A model generated the notes under the pieces. The model searched no databases and was not told the origin of the DNA. It saw only the letters and a list, made by a program, of their open reading frames with translations. The position numbers and the translations under genes were made by a program. Shown piece after piece: positions 33,835 to 41,459 of a stretch of DNA of 64,000 bases; position 1 is the stretch's first letter; the number at the start of each line of letters is the position of its first letter. The DNA lies in the NCBI GenBank assembly GCA_016742275.1, contig JACVCD010000021.1, positions 1 through 64,000 of the forward strand, in the 5' to 3' direction. Source of the stretch: Gemmatimonadaceae bacterium (GTDB lineage: Bacteria > Gemmatimonadota > Gemmatimonadetes > Gemmatimonadales > Gemmatimonadaceae).

Positions 33835-34539
33835 ATGCTGTCTGCTGCTGCGCCGCGTGTTCTTCGCAGGACCCTGATGGCGGCGTGTCTGCTCGCTCCG
33901 CTCGGACTCATGGCGGCCTCCTATGGCGGTCCCGGGCGATTGGCCATTGCCCGTGTGCAGTATGAAGGCGGCGGCGATTGGTACGCCAACCCATCCAGTC
34001 TGCCCAATCTCATTCGCGCGGTGGCCGAGCGCACGTCGTTGCCCATTGAGCGTGCCGAAGCACGTGTGCGTCTCACTGACTCTGCGCTCTTTGATTTTCC
34101 CTTCCTGCACATCACGGGACACGGCGAGATCAAGTTGAGCGAAGTCGAAGTGACGCGACTGCGCGAGTATCTCACCCGCGGCGGCTTCCTGCATGCCGAC
34201 GACAATTACGGGCTCGATGAAAGTCTGCGGCGCGAACTCGCGCGCGTCTTTCCTGATCGTCAGCTCGTTGAAGTGCCAACGTCGCATCCGATCTACCACC
34301 TGGTGTATGACTTCCCGGGTGGTGTGCCAAAGATTCATGAGCATGACGGCAAGCCGGCCAAGGGCTACGGCATCTTCATCGGCAATCGCCTCGCCGTTTA
34401 CTACACCTATTCGACCGACCTCGGCAACGGATGGGAAGACATCGGGACCTACCCGGATCCGCCGGCGCTGCATGAATCGGCCATTCGTCTCGGTGTCAAT
34501 CTCTTCACGTACGCTATCACTTCACGCGTAACGCCATGA
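33835..34539 (+). CDS. Exported DUF4159 protein
   Basis: A 234-residue DUF4159 protein with a signal-like N-terminus (RRTLMAACLLAPLGLMAAS). The body has LAIARVQYEGGGDWYANPSSL, GGFLHADDNYG and GIFIGNRLAVYYTYSTDLGNGW, the conserved blocks of this family. DUF4159 domains often occur beside MoxR ATPase, DUF58 and other cell-envelope genes. Here the neighbours are rsmI 17 bases upstream and a giant DUF4175 membrane protein downstream, consistent with one operon. Its biochemical role is unknown. Confidence 0.82.
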   Translation: MLSAAAPRVLRRTLMAACLLAPLGLMAASYGGPGRLAIARVQYEGGGDWYANPSSLPNLIRAVAERTSLPIERAEARVRLTDSALFDFPFLHITGHGEIKLSEVEVTRLREYLTRGGFLHADDNYGLDESLRRELARVFPDRQLVEVPTSHPIYHLVYDFPGGVPKIHEHDGKPAKGYGIFIGNRLAVYYTYSTDLGNGWEDIGTYPDPPALHESAIRLGVNLFTYAITSRVTP

Positions 34540-34606
34540 TCAGCAATCATGACCTGCTGGCGAATTCTTCAGTGAACATGCTGGACGATGTCGCGCCGAG
34601 GTGTGC

Positions 34607-37600
34607 ATGACGGCTCCAGCAATTCGCACGCGTGGTGCCGAGCGCGCCGCTGAAGGAGCCGCGCTCGACGCGCGACTGGCACAGGAACAGGGAGGACTGC
34701 AGGCACGTGTAACCGCCGCGTCCGTCTTACTGGTCATTGCCGTGCTGGCGGGCGCTGTCGCCATCGGCGCGTGGGCATTGGCCGATGGGCGTTGGATGCG
34801 TTGGCCGCGGGTCATGCCATTCGTGTTCTGGTTTGCCGGTGCAGGTGGCGCATGGCTGGCTGTTCGTCAGTGGCGCGCACGCAATGCTGGTGTGCTGTCG
34901 CGTGTTGGATTGGCGGGCGTGATCGAGGCCGAACAGTCACTGCGTGCAGGTTCGTTGCGCGGTGCGCTCGAAGTGGCCAACAGTGGACCACTTGGCGCGC
35001 GTGCGGCGCGTGATGTGGCGCATCGATTGGTGCCGGGGCCGCTGGTGCCACGCGAGGCGCGTCGTCTGCTGCAGGGTGTGACGATTGCCGGTGTGGCTGC
35101 GGCGATTGGTGCGGCCGGTGTGGGTTCAGCGGCACGCATGGTGCCCGATGGTTTGGCGGCCATGCGTCGTCCGATTGCGGCGTGGCGTGGCACATTGTTG
35201 CCAGCCATGGCATTTGATCGCCTGCCCACGCGTGTGCCGCGTGGTATGCCGGTCACGCTGAGGGTTGTGGCACCGGGGCGTGAAAACATTGTCGTGTCGC
35301 GGCGCGCTGAAGGTGAAGCGTGGCAGGACACCACATTGCAGGTGAGTGATGAAGGCACGGCTGCGTTGGCGCTTGGTCCGATGCGTGCGCCGACCACGGT
35401 GCGCGTGTCCGATGGACGTGCGACACCGCTCGAGGCCGCGCTGATTATCGAAGACCGTGGATGGATTGGTGATGTGTCGCTCCGCGCGCACTACCCGTCG
35501 TACCTCGGCCGGACGGACGAATCGCTTGAGCCCGTGCCGCCGCTCCGCGTGCCGCGTGGCACGCGTGTACGCGTGCGCATCATGCTGCATGCGGGCGCAC
35601 GCAACGCTGTGCTGGTGAATGGGCGCGACACCGTGCCGCTGATTCCTGCGGGTGATCTGGTTGGCACTGGCCAGCCCGCAGAGGCGCTGATTCCCATCGA
35701 TCGTGATGGCACGTGGACTTGGCGTGCCGATGCGACGCCACGCGCCGATGGTGTGGCATTGCCACCGGAATTGCCCGATGCGTTGCCGTTTACGACCATC
35801 CCCGATCAGTCGCCAGATGTGCAGATCGTGGCACCGGTAACCGATACAGCCATTGGTCCGACGGGCGAAGTGGCAGTGCTGGTCGATGCCAGCGACGATC
35901 ATGGCGTGGCCCGCGTGCACCTCATGGTGTGGCGTGAAGCGGCGGGTGGTGATGTCCCGGTGACGCGTGAGCGCGTCGAAGTGGCTTCGCCAGCGTCGCC
36001 AGTTTTTGAAGGTGGCACCACCATTACGCTCGATGGCCGCAAGCTCGAGCCGGGCGACAAGCTGCATGTGACGGCCGTAGCGACCGACGATTCGCCGTGG
36101 GCACAACAGGCGGTGAGTGCGGAAATCATTCTGCGTATGCCGACACTGGCCGAGCAGCGCTCGATGGCGCGTGCGCTGGCGGACTCGCTGGCGCAGCGGG
36201 CCAAGCAGTTGGCGCAGCAGGAGCGTCAGTTGCAGCAGAACACGAGTGATGCCTCACGCAATCGTGAGCTCAAGGGATCGCCCGGCGAGCAGAATCAGTC
36301 GAACGGTGCCAAGAGTGAAGGCAACAAGTCCCAGTCCATGTCATTCAGCGCGGCCGAAAAGGCGCGGCAGATGGCCCGGGATCAGCAGCAGCTGAGCTCC
36401 AAGGTGGATTCGCTGCGTCAGAGTGCGCAGGAACTCGAGTCACGTCTGCGCAATGCGAACGCACTCGATACCACACTGGCGTCGCGCATGCGGGACATTC
36501 AGAAGATGCTGCGCGATGCGATGACGCCCGAGATGCAGAAGCAGCTCGAGGAGCTCAATCGTAATGCAGAGCGTTTGAGCGGCTCGCAGGCGCAACAGTC
36601 CATGCAGCAGTTGTCCGAGCAGCAGAAGCAGATGCGCGAGCAGCTCGAGAAGAGCGCGGAGATGCTGAAGCGCGCGGCGCTTGAAGGGGCGATGCAGACT
36701 CTCAAGGACGATGCGCGCGATCTGTCGAAGGAACAGCGACAGATGGCCGAACGTATGGACGGCGCCAAGCGTGAAGGTGCGAATGGCAAGCCGGGCGAGA
36801 GCAAGGAGGGCGCGGAGCAGCGTGCCTCACAGGATCCGCGCGAACTGGCGGAGCGGTCGCGCGAAATTCAGCGACAGGTCGAGCAGCTCGCCAAGAAGCT
36901 CGAAGAAGCTGGCGCGCGTCAGGGTGCACAGAAAACGCGCGAAGCGGAGCCAATGGCCAAGCAGGCTGCGGATGCCATGTCTCAGGCCGCTCGGGAAGCG
37001 CAGCGTCAGCAGCAACAGGGCCAGCAGCAGCAAGGCCAGCAGGGGCAACAAGGCCAGCAGGGGCAACAAGGCCAGCAGCAGCAGGGCCAGCAAGGACAGC
37101 AAGGCCAACAGCAACAGGGTCAACAAGGCCAACAGGGTCAGCAAGGACAGCAAGGCCAGCAGCAACAGGGTCAACAAGGCCAGCAGGGTCAACAAGGACA
37201 GCAAGGCCAACAGGGGCAGCAGGGCAGGCCGCAAGGACAGCAGGGTGGTCCGCCGCAGTCCGGTGGTCAGGGTGATCCATCGCAGCAGGCTCGCCAGGCT
37301 GCAGATGCGATGGACAAGGCTGCGCAACAGCTTGGACAGGCGCGCGACGCACAGGTGAATGCATGGAAGGGTGAGTTGTCGGACCAGCTCGATCAGTCCA
37401 TCAACGAGACCATGCAGTTGGCGCGTCAGCAGGCCGAGCTCGAAAAGCGCGCGCGTCAGGACGGATCGCAGGGTATGCAGGGCGAGCAGAGTGCACTGCA
37501 GCAGGGTGTGCAGCAGGCGGCCGAGCGTCTCGAAGAAGCGGGCCGGTCGTCGTCGCTGCTGTCGCAGCGTTCACAGAAGGCCATGGGTGAAGCGCAGCGT

Positions 37601-38296
37601 CGGGTTGAGCAGGCTACGCAGGCCATGCAGCAGCAGGGGCAGCCTGGTGGGTCCGAGCAGGCGCAGAACGCGATGAAGGATGCCAGTGAAGCGCTCAATC
37701 AGGCGCTGTCATCGCTGGTGCGTGATCGCGAGCGTGTGAACAACGCGAAATCGGCGTCGGGCTTCACTGAGATGATGGAGCAACTCAAGCAGTTGGCGCA
37801 GCAGCAGGGGCAGCTCAATAGCCAGATGCAGGGCCTCAACATGATGCCGGGTGGTGCCAAGGGTGATCAGGCGCAGCAGCAGGCACGCGTGTTGGCTCGC
37901 CAGCAGCGTGATGTGGCGCGCAGCCTGACCGATGTGTCCGATCTCGATGAGACCGGGCGCACCGATGCACTCGCGCGTGAGGCTCAGCAGTTGGCGCAGC
38001 AACTCGAACGCAATGGACTCGATCCCGCTGTGGCGCAGCGACAGCAGTCGTTGTATCGCCGTTTGCTGGATGCGGGTCGATTCCTCGAGCAGGATGAGCG
38101 TGACGATCAGGGGCCGCGTGAAGCGAAGGCCGGCAGTGGACTCAACACCGGTCGCGTTGATGGTCCGCAGTCGGGACGCGCGGCCAGCAAGTTCCCGCCG
38201 CCGACGTGGAACGATCTGCGTGGACTGGGCGCCGATGATCGTCGTCTGGTGATCGAGTACTTCCGCCGCCTCAATGGCACGCTGCCACCGCAATAA
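34607..38296 (+). CDS. Giant DUF4175 membrane protein with coiled-coil and Gln/Gly repeat
   Basis: A 1229-residue membrane protein. Three hydrophobic segments (ASVLLVIAVLAGAVAIGAW, FVFWFAGAGGAW, VTIAGVAAAIGAAGVG) lie in the first 175 residues. A beta-rich region follows to about residue 500 and includes ADDHGVARVHLMV. From 510 on it is almost entirely Gln/Glu/Lys/Arg-rich coiled coil (RAKQLAQQERQLQQ and many more), broken by a Gly-Gln repeat near residues 800-880. This layout fits the DUF4175 family. It is probably an envelope scaffold (inference). The ATG at 34607 is chosen over a GTG two codons earlier. It overlaps the next gene by 23 bases. Confidence 0.82.
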   Translation: MTAPAIRTRGAERAAEGAALDARLAQEQGGLQARVTAASVLLVIAVLAGAVAIGAWALADGRWMRWPRVMPFVFWFAGAGGAWLAVRQWRARNAGVLSRVGLAGVIEAEQSLRAGSLRGALEVANSGPLGARAARDVAHRLVPGPLVPREARRLLQGVTIAGVAAAIGAAGVGSAARMVPDGLAAMRRPIAAWRGTLLPAMAFDRLPTRVPRGMPVTLRVVAPGRENIVVSRRAEGEAWQDTTLQVSDEGTAALALGPMRAPTTVRVSDGRATPLEAALIIEDRGWIGDVSLRAHYPSYLGRTDESLEPVPPLRVPRGTRVRVRIMLHAGARNAVLVNGRDTVPLIPAGDLVGTGQPAEALIPIDRDGTWTWRADATPRADGVALPPELPDALPFTTIPDQSPDVQIVAPVTDTAIGPTGEVAVLVDASDDHGVARVHLMVWREAAGGDVPVTRERVEVASPASPVFEGGTTITLDGRKLEPGDKLHVTAVATDDSPWAQQAVSAEIILRMPTLAEQRSMARALADSLAQRAKQLAQQERQLQQNTSDASRNRELKGSPGEQNQSNGAKSEGNKSQSMSFSAAEKARQMARDQQQLSSKVDSLRQSAQELESRLRNANALDTTLASRMRDIQKMLRDAMTPEMQKQLEELNRNAERLSGSQAQQSMQQLSEQQKQMREQLEKSAEMLKRAALEGAMQTLKDDARDLSKEQRQMAERMDGAKREGANGKPGESKEGAEQRASQDPRELAERSREIQRQVEQLAKKLEEAGARQGAQKTREAEPMAKQAADAMSQAAREAQRQQQQGQQQQGQQGQQGQQGQQGQQQQGQQGQQGQQQQGQQGQQGQQGQQGQQQQGQQGQQGQQGQQGQQGQQGRPQGQQGGPPQSGGQGDPSQQARQAADAMDKAAQQLGQARDAQVNAWKGELSDQLDQSINETMQLARQQAELEKRARQDGSQGMQGEQSALQQGVQQAAERLEEAGRSSSLLSQRSQKAMGEAQRRVEQATQAMQQQGQPGGSEQAQNAMKDASEALNQALSSLVRDRERVNNAKSASGFTEMMEQLKQLAQQQGQLNSQMQGLNMMPGGAKGDQAQQQARVLARQQRDVARSLTDVSDLDETGRTDALAREAQQLAQQLERNGLDPAVAQRQQSLYRRLLDAGRFLEQDERDDQGPREAKAGSGLNTGRVDGPQSGRAASKFPPPTWNDLRGLGADDRRLVIEYFRRLNGTLPPQ
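37007..37248 (+). repeat. In-frame GQQ/GQQQQ tandem repeat
   Basis: About 240 bases repeat 9- and 15-base units (CAGCAAGGC, CAACAGGGT and variants) that encode roughly 20 GQQ or GQQQQ units in the DUF4175 protein. All units stay in frame. Near-identical units make this a likely site of replication slippage and strain-to-strain length change. Confidence 0.9.
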
Positions 38297-40124
38297 TCTG
38301 CGAGTCCTGTTGGTGTCGGGCGTTGCGCTATCCGGCTTGTTAGCCGGCGCGCAGCGCCTCGAGGCCCAGGGCTCACGTATGCCGCCAGCGTCGGCTTCAC
38401 CGCCGACAATGACGGACCCGCTCGCGCGCGCGCTCGACGCCGAAGACAAGGGCAATCGGGCGGTTGCCGTCGCCGCCTACAAGGACGTCGTGACTCAAGT
38501 CATGGCCGATGGTGGCAGCGATGGCAATCGCCTGGCCGTCGCGATGCTTGGACTTGAGCGCGTCTGGTATGAGCAGGGCGCACTCGATTCCATCGTGCCC
38601 ATGGTGCGACGCATTCTGCAGCGACGGCCAACCGATCCCACGGCGCATCAGATTCACCTGCGTGCCCTCATCATGATGGCTCGTGATGAGGACGCACGAT
38701 TCGCGTTCGTCGCCTGGCGACGCGCCACTGGCAACGATGGTGCGCCGTATCGCGAGTATGCGCGTTTGCTGATGCAGCGTGGACGTTCACTGGCCGCCGA
38801 CTCGGTACTCAAGGAAGCCACGCGGTTGTTGGGCACGGCTGGAGCCATCACTGGCGAGACGGCGCAGTTACACGTGTCGCTCGGGCGATGGTTCGAAGCG
38901 GCCACGGCGTATCGCAATGCGCTGGTGGATCAACCGTATCTCGAAACAGCGGCCCTCTATGGCATGCAGCGCGCGCCCGGACCGGCGCGCGATTCCATTC
39001 GTTCTGTGCTCAGTGCGCCGCCGGCAGAGTTGGTGACGCGTCGATTGCTGTCGTCGCTCGAGTTCGCATGGAACGAACCGCGACGCGCATGGGTGGCCAT
39101 GTCGACGCTTCCGGCGAATGACAGCACGATTGCCGCGTGGCGGGCTTTTGGCGAACGCGCGGAACTCAATCAGTCGTGGCTGGTGGCTCGTGAAGCCTGG
39201 CGCGCCGTCTTTGCGCGCACGGGAGATCTGGAAAGTCAGCGTCGTTCGGCCGAAGCCGCACTACGGAGTGGGGATGCGGCGTTGGCGCTGACCATTCTGA
39301 ACACCAAGCCGCGGAGTGGTGATACCACCAGTGCCGCGGTGCGATCACGTGCGCTGTTACCACTCGAAATCGAAGCGTTGGGCGAAAGCGGGAAGGTGGC
39401 CGAAGCGCAGGCGGCGCTCGATCGTGAACGGTCGCGCCTCGATGCGGCATCGGTATCCATGCTCACACGTCCGCTGGTCAACGCGTGGCTGCGAGCCGGC
39501 GATGTCGAAAAGGCACGCCGGGCGATGGCCGATACGGATTTGCAAGATGACGACGAGATTGCCGGCTCCCTCGCATTGTATGATGGGGATCTGGCAACGG
39601 CGCGTCGGCATCTGGTGCGCGCGGCATCGCAGCGCTCTGAACTGGTGGATGCGCTGGGTTTGCTGGCACGAGTGCGATTGGATCGCTCGCAGGCAGTAGG
39701 GCGAGCGTTCCTCACGTTAGCGAAGCGCGACTCCGTCAGTGCGGCCACACAGTTTGCTGCGCTGGCCGATTCGGTTGGTACGGCGGCCCCCGCGGTACTT
39801 GCACTGAGCGCACGTATCGGTCGCCCCGACGGTGCTACGGCAGTGTGGGAGCGCATCGTGACCACGTATCCCAAGAGTCCGGAGGCGCCGGAGGCGCTAC
39901 TTGCATGGGCACGTTGGCTGCGCGCGCGCGGCGATACTGCAGGCGCGCGAACACGCCTTGAACAGTTGCTGGTGGATTACACGAACAGCGCGCTTGCGCC
40001 CCAGGCGCGACGTGAGCTCGAACAACTCAAGGGTACGGTGCCTCCGGCGGAGTCAACTGCCGACGTGTCGGCCATCGACTTCTCTGTTGCCATGGCATCA
40101 CCGACTAGATTTCTCACATGCTGA
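38274..40124 (+). CDS. Exported TPR-like repeat protein
   Basis: A 616-residue exported protein. The signal peptide (NLRVLLVSGVALSGLLAG, ending RLEAQ) supports the start at 38274. The rest is a series of helical pairs in tetratricopeptide style: AVAAYKDVVTQV, AQAALDRERSRLDAAS, ARRHLVRAASQRSELVDALGLLARV and a closing AVWERIVTTYPKSPEAPEALLAWARWL. The latter resembles the YbgF/BamD-type repeat. It likely binds partners in the periplasm. The gene overlaps its upstream neighbour by 23 bases and its downstream one by 7, so it is a tightly packed operon member. Confidence 0.8.
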   Translation: MARCHRNNLRVLLVSGVALSGLLAGAQRLEAQGSRMPPASASPPTMTDPLARALDAEDKGNRAVAVAAYKDVVTQVMADGGSDGNRLAVAMLGLERVWYEQGALDSIVPMVRRILQRRPTDPTAHQIHLRALIMMARDEDARFAFVAWRRATGNDGAPYREYARLLMQRGRSLAADSVLKEATRLLGTAGAITGETAQLHVSLGRWFEAATAYRNALVDQPYLETAALYGMQRAPGPARDSIRSVLSAPPAELVTRRLLSSLEFAWNEPRRAWVAMSTLPANDSTIAAWRAFGERAELNQSWLVAREAWRAVFARTGDLESQRRSAEAALRSGDAALALTILNTKPRSGDTTSAAVRSRALLPLEIEALGESGKVAEAQAALDRERSRLDAASVSMLTRPLVNAWLRAGDVEKARRAMADTDLQDDDEIAGSLALYDGDLATARRHLVRAASQRSELVDALGLLARVRLDRSQAVGRAFLTLAKRDSVSAATQFAALADSVGTAAPAVLALSARIGRPDGATAVWERIVTTYPKSPEAPEALLAWARWLRARGDTAGARTRLEQLLVDYTNSALAPQARRELEQLKGTVPPAESTADVSAIDFSVAMASPTRFLTC

Positions 40125-41407
40125 CGCTCGCCAAGAGTCTCGTGCTGATGCGACGGATGTTCGCCGCACTGGTCCTGTTGTGTGCGTTTATGCCCCGTGC
40201 AGAGGCGCAGCACTTGCTGCTGCCCATGGATGACGCGCAGCGCAATCACCTCAAGGCCTATGGGGTGACCTATACGGCCATCAAGAATGGGCAGAAGGCG
40301 GAGTGGTTCCTCAACTATCGGGGCGGAGCATTCCTGCTTCCCGATGCACCAGACATCCGTAAGCGTGCCGCTCTCGACGGTGTCTCCATCGAGCCGTGGA
40401 CCGATGCGGACGTTGCCCGTGCACGCGCCGAGCTTGCCGGTGGCAACATGGATGCCGTGGTCCTCGAGCGGGCGCCGCGTGTTGCCATCTATCGTCCGGT
40501 GGACCAGCCACCCTGGGACGATGCCGTCACGCTCGCCCTGACCTATGCCGGCATCGACTTTGTGTCGGTGTGGGACGACGATGTCATGCGCGGCGACCTG
40601 TCCAAGTACGACTGGGTGCACCTGCATCACGAGGATTTCACGGGGCAGTACAACAAGTTGTACCTCGCCTATCGTGATGCGCCGTGGTTCATCGCGCAGC
40701 GGGAACGCGATCTGTCGACGGGGCGTCGCTTCGGCAAGAACGATGTGCCGGCTCTCAAGAAGGCCGTGGCCGACAACATTCGTGGTTTCGTGGAGCGCGG
40801 TGGATTTCTCTTCGCCATGTGCGGAGCTACTGAATCACTGGATCTCTCCATCGCGTCATTTGCGGTGGACATCGCCGGTCCGTTCTCCGATGGTTCGCCG
40901 CCGGCGCCCGATGCGGATGCGCGTCTCGACTGGACGCGTGCGCTCGCCTTTCAGGGTGCGCATGTGGAACCGTCGCCATACGTAAACGCGCTCAGCGATA
41001 TCGATGGCCATCAAGTCAACGTGCCGTCCCGTCGACAGCCGCTCGGTGCCTTTACGCTGTTCGGATTCTCGGCCAAGCTCGATCCAGTGGCCACCATGCT
41101 GGTGCAGAATCATCGCACGGTGGTGCCCGATTTCTATGGCGTGACCACGAGCTTCAATCGTGCCGTGGTGAAGAGCGGCGTAACCGTGCTCGCGCAGGAA
41201 GAGGGCGCACCGTGGACCAAGTACCTGCACGGTGACTACGGCAAGGGTTCGTGGACCTTCCTCGGTGGCCATGATCCGGAAGATCCGCAGCATGCCATTG
41301 GCAGCGCGCCGACAGATCTGTCGTTGCATCCCAACTCGCCGGGCTATCGTTTGATTCTCAACAACGTGCTCTTCCCGGCCGCGAAGAAGAAGCCACGCAA
41401 GACCTGA
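40118..41407 (+). CDS. Exported conserved protein (commonly mislabelled asparagine synthetase B)
   Basis: A 429-residue exported protein of a family strongly conserved in Bacteroidota and Gemmatimonadota. It opens with a signal peptide (FAALVLLCAFMPRAEAQ), then LLLPMDDAQRNHLKAYGV, LNYRGGAFLLP, YDWVHLHHEDFTGQYNKLY, GGFLFAMCGATESLDL, GGHDPEDPQHAIG and SPGYRLILNNVLFPAAKKK. Family members are often annotated 'asparagine synthetase B', but it has neither the N-terminal Cys of a glutamine amidotransferase nor an ATP-pyrophosphatase SGGxDS loop. A class I GATase-like Rossmann fold is possible. The gene starts 7 bases before the previous stop. Confidence 0.75.
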   Translation: MLTLAKSLVLMRRMFAALVLLCAFMPRAEAQHLLLPMDDAQRNHLKAYGVTYTAIKNGQKAEWFLNYRGGAFLLPDAPDIRKRAALDGVSIEPWTDADVARARAELAGGNMDAVVLERAPRVAIYRPVDQPPWDDAVTLALTYAGIDFVSVWDDDVMRGDLSKYDWVHLHHEDFTGQYNKLYLAYRDAPWFIAQRERDLSTGRRFGKNDVPALKKAVADNIRGFVERGGFLFAMCGATESLDLSIASFAVDIAGPFSDGSPPAPDADARLDWTRALAFQGAHVEPSPYVNALSDIDGHQVNVPSRRQPLGAFTLFGFSAKLDPVATMLVQNHRTVVPDFYGVTTSFNRAVVKSGVTVLAQEEGAPWTKYLHGDYGKGSWTFLGGHDPEDPQHAIGSAPTDLSLHPNSPGYRLILNNVLFPAAKKKPRKT

Positions 41408-41459
41408 GTACCGTCGTATCGCAAAGGGCGTGGGAAGTAAGGGTGCAGGGCGCACAACA

